Shown here in pieces: positions 16,749 to 22,248 of a DNA stretch of 22,248 nt. Made by a program: the position numbers and the translations under genes. The notes under the pieces were generated by a model. It saw only the letters and a program-made list of their open reading frames with translations, searched no databases and was not told the DNA's origin. Source of the stretch: an uncultured Cellvibrio sp. (GTDB lineage: Bacteria; Pseudomonadota; Gammaproteobacteria; Pseudomonadales; Cellvibrionaceae); assembly GCA_946481095.1 (NCBI GenBank), contig CAMLML010000077.1, forward strand, positions 1-22,248. Reading direction: 5' to 3'. How positions within the stretch are numbered: position 1 is the first letter of the stretch; every line of letters starts with the position of its first letter.

Positions 16749-17339
16749 TTAAGCAGCGACAGGCGTTTTTTTCTGTCGCTGATGCAGATGGCGAATTAGT
16801 TGCTGCAATTCCGCCAAACCCTCCGGCCAAAATCCCAAATTTGAATCACTGTTGATATGGCCAAGATCTTTCAGACGCAAAAAATCTGTACCCCATTGCA
16901 ATGCCAGATAAGCAGCTTTGCTATCGAGCAGCCACGGATCGTTACTGCTGGCAATTAATTTTGCAGGCTTGTTTAAAGATGAGCCGGGTAATTGTGCGCT
17001 TATAGAAAATTTATCAGGATCTGCTGGCGCCACTAAAAATAATGCTGCCACTTTTTCAGGAAAGTCTGCTGCATAACTCACGCTCGCCAAAGCCCCAAAA
17101 CTGTGGGCAATCAATATCGTCGGTTTATTTATATTGTTCAGTTGTTCATGAATACCGGCTTTCCAATTGGCCAGGCTCGGTGTAGCCCAATCACTTAATT
17201 CAACTCGTTTGCTGTTAGGCAAGCGCGATTGCCAAAGGCTTTGCCAATGATACTCATCACTGTTTCGTAATCCGGGAACTATCAAGCTGGGATAAAGATC
17301 CAGCCAGTGAGACAGTTTGGAAGCGTTTTCTGCAGACAT
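16749..17339 (-). CDS. RBBP9/YdeN-family alpha/beta hydrolase
   Basis: The small 196-residue serine hydrolase has VPGLRNSDEYHWQSLWQ (21-37) near the N-terminus, nucleophile S80 in AHSFGA, D134 in SSNDPW and H161 in LGHINSDS. This is the layout of the RBBP9 / DUF1234-like hydrolases, with no lid domain. It has no signal peptide and its substrate is unknown. The residues before VPGL are more variable, but the ATG at 17339 has a GGA about eight bases upstream and no alternative is better. The C-terminus is Gln/Lys-rich and its coding DNA contains a perfect hairpin (16754-16781). Confidence 0.88.
   Translation of the reverse strand: MSAENASKLSHWLDLYPSLIVPGLRNSDEYHWQSLWQSRLPNSKRVELSDWATPSLANWKAGIHEQLNNINKPTILIAHSFGALASVSYAADFPEKVAALFLVAPADPDKFSISAQLPGSSLNKPAKLIASSNDPWLLDSKAAYLALQWGTDFLRLKDLGHINSDSNLGFWPEGLAELQQLIRHLHQRQKKTPVAA
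16754..16781. repeat. Perfect 9-bp hairpin in the 3' end of the RBBP9-like gene
   Basis: CAGCGACAG (16754-16762) pairs with CTGTCGCTG (16773-16781) around a 10-base loop with seven T's. It lies 22 bases past the pip stop and inside the last codons of the convergent gene. Neither side is followed by a T-run, so I do not call it a terminator, though it could protect or slow 3' ends of either transcript. Confidence 0.45.
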
Positions 17340-17529
17340 GGTATTTTTCCGAAGACATTTTGCAGCGCAGACTAAAACTAATTTCAGTTTTTTAAAAAGA
17401 TTAATTGTTTATGTGCTTATGCTTTTCTATTAGATAAGCCTTTCTCTGTAGTCGCAGACACCTGCATTATTAACCGGGCAGTTCATCGCAAGCTTGCTAT
17501 GCTTTATGTGTCATCTGAGGGAATTTTTT

Positions 17530-20500
17530 ATGAAAAATGCGCCAGGTTTTTTACCGGGATTGTCTATTCGGACAAGGGCTGTTGCAGTAGTTTTTTTGGC
17601 AACATTGATAACAGCCACTGTTGCCATCAGTTTGCAATACCACTTCAGTCGTGAAATGGCAGTGGAAAATGCCCTCAACAATTACCAATCGGCTGCGCAA
17701 AATACCAGTGGATTTATTGAAAGCGTAGATACTCGAGCAGTTCAGGTGGTTTCCATTTTGGCGCACTACCCGAACCTTGTTGATGATCAAAATGAATTCC
17801 GCAGTATGCGGGCTTTATTTGCCCAGACTATGCGCAATAATCCAATTTATTACAGTGTCTATGCCGGATTTCCCAACGGTGATTTTTATGAATTGATTAA
17901 TTTGGAAGAAAATGGTGTTGATCGTCGAGCACAATTTCAAGCGTTAACAAAAGACCGTTGGATCGCTAATCGTGTGCGACTACAAGATGGGAAGCGTATA
18001 CGCGAATTGCGATTTCTGGATGATAAATTCAACGAGCGCGATTTTCGTGTTGAAATAAGTCAATATGATGTACGAGAGCGACAATGGTTTATTGAAGCTG
18101 TTGAAGGTACAGTCCGTAAATCAAAACCTTATATTTTTCAGTATTCACAAATTCCCGGAAAAACCTATTCGATCAAATTGCCTGGATCAAATGTGGTGTT
18201 AGGTATTGATATAGCACTGAAATCTTTTTCTTATTATTTACAAAATAGAATGCCGGAAAATGCCAGTGAAATTTATGTTTATCGTCCTACAGGCGAAATG
18301 CTGGGTTCCAATTTAATTCCGGTTGATGATCATGATTTGCCGGATGTCACACCATTAAATTTATCGTCTGAAGAGCGTGCCTATATAAATAGTTTGGGCC
18401 GAATTAAAATTTCCAATCAACTTGATTGGGCACCCATAGATTTTGCAGTGGAAGGTCAGCCGAGGGGATATGCAATAGACATGATTCGTGTCGTTGCCCG
18501 GCAGTTAGGTTTGGAGTTTGAATTTATTAATGGTTATGAATGGAAACAGATTGTTGATAAATTTGAACAAGGAAATGTCGATATCATTCATCCTGTTACC
18601 AGTACAGTCAGCAATCGCCAGCGAGGTTTTCTCAGCCAGCCTGTTTTAAAAATTGAAATGGGGTTGGTTACTCGTGAAGGTGATTCAGTAATTGCCAGTT
18701 TGGAAGAATTGCGAGGAAAAACATTGGCAATCCCTAAAGGTTGGTCCAGCATTAATCCCATTAAAAAAGCCTTTCCGGATATTCAAATCATTGAAGTGGA
18801 TTCAACCCGGGCAGCACTCGAAGCTGTTCGTGATGGTAAAGTCACCGCCACTGTGGATGCAGCACCTATACTGCATTATGTTGCGCAACAATATTTTATT
18901 CGCGGCATACATTTTAATAACCAGCTGCATATTGGTGATGCAGAATTATCAAAAGAATTTCGATTGCTGCTCAGGCATGAATTAACAGAGCTTGGACAAT
19001 TAATCGATAAAGCGATTGCAGCACTCACGGATACTCAAAAAAATCATCTCACCCAAAAATGGTTAAGTTCAAAAGGCATTGCACAAATCCCGGCAAACTT
19101 CGCAACTGTACCTTACGAAATATTGGTTGATGCTACGCGTTATGATCAAAAGCTTAATAAATTATTGTCGCTGGATTTGAATCATGTTCCGCATTTTGTT
19201 TATATCAGCAAACTGCAACCCGACAACCCTGACACGGATTATTTCGCAGCTATAATTCCAGTGGAAGGTGTTTTAGGTAAAGCTTTGGAAAGAGTAAGGT
19301 CATCACTGTGGCTGACATTATTGTGTCTGGTTTTGTTGCTGCCGATATCCTGGGTTTATGCCAATCCTATTGTTCGCCCTATCCATCAATTAGCGGAAAA
19401 TAGTGTGAAAGTCAGGGAGCGTCGTTATAGTGAAATTACTTTCATACCCAGTCGTGTAAAGGAGATTGACGAGCTGGCTTATGCGATGGAAAAAATGGCC
19501 AGGTCAATTGAAACATATGAGCAAGAACAGCGTGATTTACTCGATGCGTTTATTCAATTAATTGCAGAGGCGATTGATGAAAAATCGCCGTATACGGGCG
19601 GGCACTGTGAGCGAGTGCCTGATCTGGCAATTATGTTGGTTGATGAAGCTGTCTCCAGTGATTTGCCGCCTTTTAAAGATTTTTCTTTCAAAAATGAGGA
19701 TGAATATCGTGAATTTAAAATAGGCGCCTGGCTGCATGACTGCGGGAAAATCATTGTACCGGAACATATTGTTGATAAAGGCAGTAAGCTGGAAACTATT
19801 TACAATCGTATTCATGAGGTGCGTTTACGTTTTGAAGTTCTTTGGCGTGATGCAGAAATTGATTATCTTCAATCATTACAAACAACAGCAGATTCTAAAG
19901 AAAAACTGGATGCGAAGTTGGCTGAACGACAACAACAACTCCAGAATGATTTTGCATTTATTGCCAGGCTCAATATTGGCGGCGAATTTGTAAAAGAGGA
20001 AGATCTGCTACAGTTGAATGAATTATCCAAAACACCTTGGCTCCGTCATTTTGATGATCGATTGGGGCTGTCACCCGTTGAAGAGTTACGGGTTAAAAAA
20101 GAATTGCCTGCACAATTACCTGCATGGGAGCAGCTGCTGGCAAATAAACCTGAACATATTATTCATCATCATCGCCCTGTAAAATTTGATCCTGCTTTTG
20201 GCATTCGTATGGATGTGCCGGACAATCTTTATAATTTGGGTGAAATTTATAATTTATCCATTGCGCGCGGCACTTTATCTGCAGAAGACAGATTTAAAAT
20301 AAACGAACATATCATTGGCACTATTCGTATGCTGGAAAAATTACCTTTTCCGGCATCACTTAAAAAAGTGCCGCGTTATGCCTCTACTCATCATGAAACC
20401 TTAAAGGGTACGGGATATCCACGTAAGCTGATGGCAGCTGATCTTTCTATCCCTGAAAGAATTATGGTGCTGGCTGATATTTTTGAGGCATTAACTGCTT

Positions 20501-20703
20501 CGGATAGACCTTATAAGAAAGCCAAGTCCGTTAGTGCTTCAATTGATATTCTTTATAAAATGGTACTCGATCAACATGTTGATCCCAACGTCTTTGAATT
20601 ATTTTTGCGCTCGGGGATTTATAAACGTTACGCAGAGAAATATTTATTACCTGAACAACAGGATGAAATTGATATTGAAAAATATTTGTCTGCTGCGCTA
20701 TAG
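17530..20703 (+). CDS. Membrane HD-GYP phosphodiesterase with Cache and solute-binding sensor domains
   Basis: The ATG at 17530 is chosen because GAGGG (17517-17521) lies eight bases before it; an in-frame ATG at 17494 adds 12 residues. The product has 1057 residues. In order: membrane helix ~16-36; a dCache-like periplasmic region ~38-253; a family-3 solute-binding domain ~288-513 (ISNQLDWAPIDF, GYAIDMIRVVARQLGLEFEF); a short Cache-like stretch; a second helix ~593-611; HAMP ~612-664; and HD-GYP ~672-1033. The HD pair is H736/D737 (WLHDCGKI), with H927 in NEH, HHE at 954-956 and GYP at 962-964. So the metal site and GYP motif are kept, and c-di-GMP hydrolysis in response to a periplasmic ligand is the likely job. 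About 160 residues (~753-914) are inserted after the HD helix, and Lys replaces the usual Asp in HHExxDGxGYP. Confidence 0.9.
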   Translation: MKNAPGFLPGLSIRTRAVAVVFLATLITATVAISLQYHFSREMAVENALNNYQSAAQNTSGFIESVDTRAVQVVSILAHYPNLVDDQNEFRSMRALFAQTMRNNPIYYSVYAGFPNGDFYELINLEENGVDRRAQFQALTKDRWIANRVRLQDGKRIRELRFLDDKFNERDFRVEISQYDVRERQWFIEAVEGTVRKSKPYIFQYSQIPGKTYSIKLPGSNVVLGIDIALKSFSYYLQNRMPENASEIYVYRPTGEMLGSNLIPVDDHDLPDVTPLNLSSEERAYINSLGRIKISNQLDWAPIDFAVEGQPRGYAIDMIRVVARQLGLEFEFINGYEWKQIVDKFEQGNVDIIHPVTSTVSNRQRGFLSQPVLKIEMGLVTREGDSVIASLEELRGKTLAIPKGWSSINPIKKAFPDIQIIEVDSTRAALEAVRDGKVTATVDAAPILHYVAQQYFIRGIHFNNQLHIGDAELSKEFRLLLRHELTELGQLIDKAIAALTDTQKNHLTQKWLSSKGIAQIPANFATVPYEILVDATRYDQKLNKLLSLDLNHVPHFVYISKLQPDNPDTDYFAAIIPVEGVLGKALERVRSSLWLTLLCLVLLLPISWVYANPIVRPIHQLAENSVKVRERRYSEITFIPSRVKEIDELAYAMEKMARSIETYEQEQRDLLDAFIQLIAEAIDEKSPYTGGHCERVPDLAIMLVDEAVSSDLPPFKDFSFKNEDEYREFKIGAWLHDCGKIIVPEHIVDKGSKLETIYNRIHEVRLRFEVLWRDAEIDYLQSLQTTADSKEKLDAKLAERQQQLQNDFAFIARLNIGGEFVKEEDLLQLNELSKTPWLRHFDDRLGLSPVEELRVKKELPAQLPAWEQLLANKPEHIIHHHRPVKFDPAFGIRMDVPDNLYNLGEIYNLSIARGTLSAEDRFKINEHIIGTIRMLEKLPFPASLKKVPRYASTHHETLKGTGYPRKLMAADLSIPERIMVLADIFEALTASDRPYKKAKSVSASIDILYKMVLDQHVDPNVFELFLRSGIYKRYAEKYLLPEQQDEIDIEKYLSAAL

Positions 20704-22068
20704 CTTTCGAGCTCTAAATTGACGACCTTTTAATGGTTTGGTTTGCAATTGCTTCAGCGCCTTTTGCGCAAAGGATTTATCAACTGCAACGTAAGCAGCG
20801 AAATCAAAAATATCGATCTTGCCAATTTTCTCGCCAGGAATACCAGCGTCTTTGGTTAATGCACCCAGAATGTCTCCTGCGCGTAATTTATCTTTTTTTC
20901 CGCCATCTATGTTCAAGGTTATCATTTCAGGTTCAATCTTGACTGAAGTGTTGTATGACGGTAAAGATTTCAGTTCAATTTTTGCGGCAACAAAATTTTC
21001 CAGTCGATTGAGCGCAGTTAAATCCTGCGGTGCAATTAAGCTCAATGCAATACCGGTTTCACCCGCACGACCCGTTCGGCCAATACGATGCACATGCACT
21101 TCGCTGTCGCGCGCCAGATCAAAATTGATGACAGCATCCAGTTGTTTAATATCCAGGCCGCGAGCAGCAAGATCTGTTGCAATCAAGACGGAAACACTGC
21201 GATTGGCAAAACGTATAAGCACTTGATCGCGTTGCTTTTGTTCGAGGTCGCCGTGCAGTGCTACTGAAGAAACAGCTTGTTCTTGTAAAAATTCAAACAC
21301 TTGATTACAGGTTTGTTTGGTATTACAAAACACTATGCTGGATTTGGGTTTGTATTCAGCGAGAAGGCTCATCAATCCATTTAATTTGGAATCGTTTGAT
21401 AAAACTTCAAAAAATTCTTGCGAAATTGCCAGATTGGTTTCGTGAGTTTCAACGCTGACCATTTCCGGATTTTTTTGGCAGCGCCTGCTGATGGCTTCAA
21501 TATCTTTTGGGTAAGTTGCTGAAAATAACAGCGTTTGCTTTTCTGCAGGGCAAGCGGCAATAATTTGATCTATATCTTCCGCAAAACCCATATCCAACAT
21601 GCGGTCTGCTTCGTCGAGCACCAGTTGTTTTATTTGATTCAGTTGCAATGAATTTTTCCGCAAGTGATCAACCAATCGTCCCGGCGTGCCGACTACTATG
21701 TGTGCACCACGCTCCAGTGACGCAAGCTGCGGTCCAATTGAAACGCCACCACAAAGTGTCAGCACTTTGATATTGGGAATCATGCGTGCCAAACGCCGGA
21801 TTTCTTTGGCAACCTGATCGGCCAATTCACGTGTTGGACACAGCACCAATGCCTGTGTGTGATAAACATCGGTTTGCAATTGATGCAATAAGCCAATCGC
21901 AAATGCAGCCGTTTTTCCACTGCCTGTTTTGGCTTTGCCAATAATATCGACCCCTTGCAATATGAATGGCAAACTTTGCGCTTGTATGGGCGTCATTTCT
22001 TTGTATTCAAGTGAATCCAGATTCGCGAGCATGGATTCGCTGAGCGGTAAATTCGAAAACAAATTCAT
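20698..22068 (-). CDS. dbpA: ATP-dependent RNA helicase DbpA
   Basis: DbpA is a DEAD-box helicase that acts in large ribosomal subunit assembly and is targeted to hairpin 92 of 23S rRNA. At 456 residues it matches E. coli DbpA (457). Motifs: AKTGSGKT (46-53), PTREL (78-82), TPGR (128-131), DEAD (152-155), SAT (183-185) and HRIGRTGR (327-334). The C-terminal RNA-binding domain, ~379-452, carries the DbpA-specific IDGGKKDKLRAGDILGALT block, which separates it from other DEAD proteins. AGGA lies eight bases before the ATG. Its TAG stop (20698-20700) is one half of a CTATAG shared with the convergent HD-GYP gene. Confidence 0.97.
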   Translation of the reverse strand: MNLFSNLPLSESMLANLDSLEYKEMTPIQAQSLPFILQGVDIIGKAKTGSGKTAAFAIGLLHQLQTDVYHTQALVLCPTRELADQVAKEIRRLARMIPNIKVLTLCGGVSIGPQLASLERGAHIVVGTPGRLVDHLRKNSLQLNQIKQLVLDEADRMLDMGFAEDIDQIIAACPAEKQTLLFSATYPKDIEAISRRCQKNPEMVSVETHETNLAISQEFFEVLSNDSKLNGLMSLLAEYKPKSSIVFCNTKQTCNQVFEFLQEQAVSSVALHGDLEQKQRDQVLIRFANRSVSVLIATDLAARGLDIKQLDAVINFDLARDSEVHVHRIGRTGRAGETGIALSLIAPQDLTALNRLENFVAAKIELKSLPSYNTSVKIEPEMITLNIDGGKKDKLRAGDILGALTKDAGIPGEKIGKIDIFDFAAYVAVDKSFAQKALKQLQTKPLKGRQFRARKL

Positions 22069-22137
22069 AAATATTCCTGAAATTTTTTAATTTTCAATCA
22101 CTCCCGGTGCAGTGGAGCGTAGAGCATCTGCGAATCA

Positions 22138-22248
22138 TTATTGACGGCGTAAAATACCCAAAGTGTTGATTAAAGGTTGTTCTTTAAATAGTCCTGATGC
22201 AATAGCTTTGCACCAGATCTCATAAGGTGGCCTTCCACCATCTGCCGG
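22138..22248 (-). CDS. 3' end of an unrecognised minus-strand ORF
   Basis: Reading in from the right edge, 36 codons are open and end at TAA (22138-22140). The visible C-terminal peptide begins PADGGRPPYEIWCKAI and ends NTLGILRRQ. GRPPY recalls the N-terminal region of IS5-type transposases, but here it would be close to a C-terminus, so I do not name it. It could be a truncated element, a small gene, or chance. It ends 69 bp upstream of the dbpA start on the same strand. Confidence 0.4.
   Translation of the reverse strand, partial: PADGGRPPYEIWCKAIASGLFKEQPLINTLGILRRQ

Noticed and set aside
16754..16781. Intrinsic terminator for pip or the RBBP9-like gene
   Set aside because: The stem is perfect, but neither strand has a T-run after it, and it lies within coding sequence.
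20819..21226. Plus-strand ORF of 135 codons inside dbpA
   Set aside because: It is antisense to the conserved helicase core and RNA-binding domain; no independent coding signal.

Overview
The window looks like the chromosome of a free-living gammaproteobacterium, moderately AT-rich. A Cellvibrio-type (Cellvibrionaceae) or Pseudomonas-related genome fits best. The reasons are a rhodanese-grxC-secB cluster, a short E. coli-like SerA with a single ACT domain, a full-length DbpA, TrmO, and YafY-type and HD-GYP genes. The genus is inferred from gene content and protein style only. I see no rRNA, tRNA, CRISPR array, prophage or complete insertion sequence.

Layout. Positions 1-4255 (minus) are one uninterrupted open frame for a Sec-exported RHS/YD-repeat protein. 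Its RHS core ends exactly at the window edge, so the variable C-terminal tip lies outside. Divergent from it are trmO (4439-5161), serA (5279-6508) and a small exported SnoaL/NTF2-like protein (6551-7000), closed by a strong terminator at 7001-7034. Reading the other way, 10172 to 7038 is a tight five-gene operon: YibN-like membrane rhodanese, grxC, secB, a lysophospholipase-like alpha/beta hydrolase, and a DUF368 membrane protein of the undecaprenyl-phosphate transporter family. A near-consensus promoter lies at 10248-10277.

From 10352, a secreted cysteine-rich protein built of DUF4189-like modules faces hemH (11731-12750, minus). An 87-bp REP-like inverted repeat separates the two and touches the hemH stop codon. 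A small exported DUF1161 protein (13002-13286) follows. Then comes a minus-strand group: a YafY/WYL regulator, a PQQ-dependent aldose sugar dehydrogenase and a gamma-glutamylcyclotransferase-like protein. The regulator is divergent from a proline iminopeptidase (15760-16731), and a 21-bp palindromic operator candidate lies between them. An RBBP9-type hydrolase (16749-17339, minus) is convergent with the peptidase.

The right end holds a 1057-residue membrane HD-GYP protein (17530-20703). Its periplasmic sensor carries a family-3 solute-binding domain, and its HD-GYP domain carries a long insertion. It runs tail-to-tail into dbpA (20698-22068, minus), and both genes take their stop codons from one CTATAG palindrome. 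The last ~110 bases carry the 3' end of an unrecognised minus-strand ORF.

Most of the window is core metabolism and cell-envelope housekeeping. The parts most likely to reward study are the RHS protein, the DUF4189-module protein, the sensory HD-GYP protein, the secB-linked lipid/hydrolase pair and the REP-like element. No gap without a gene exceeds about 250 bp; the longest (12751-13001) holds only promoter-like sequence.
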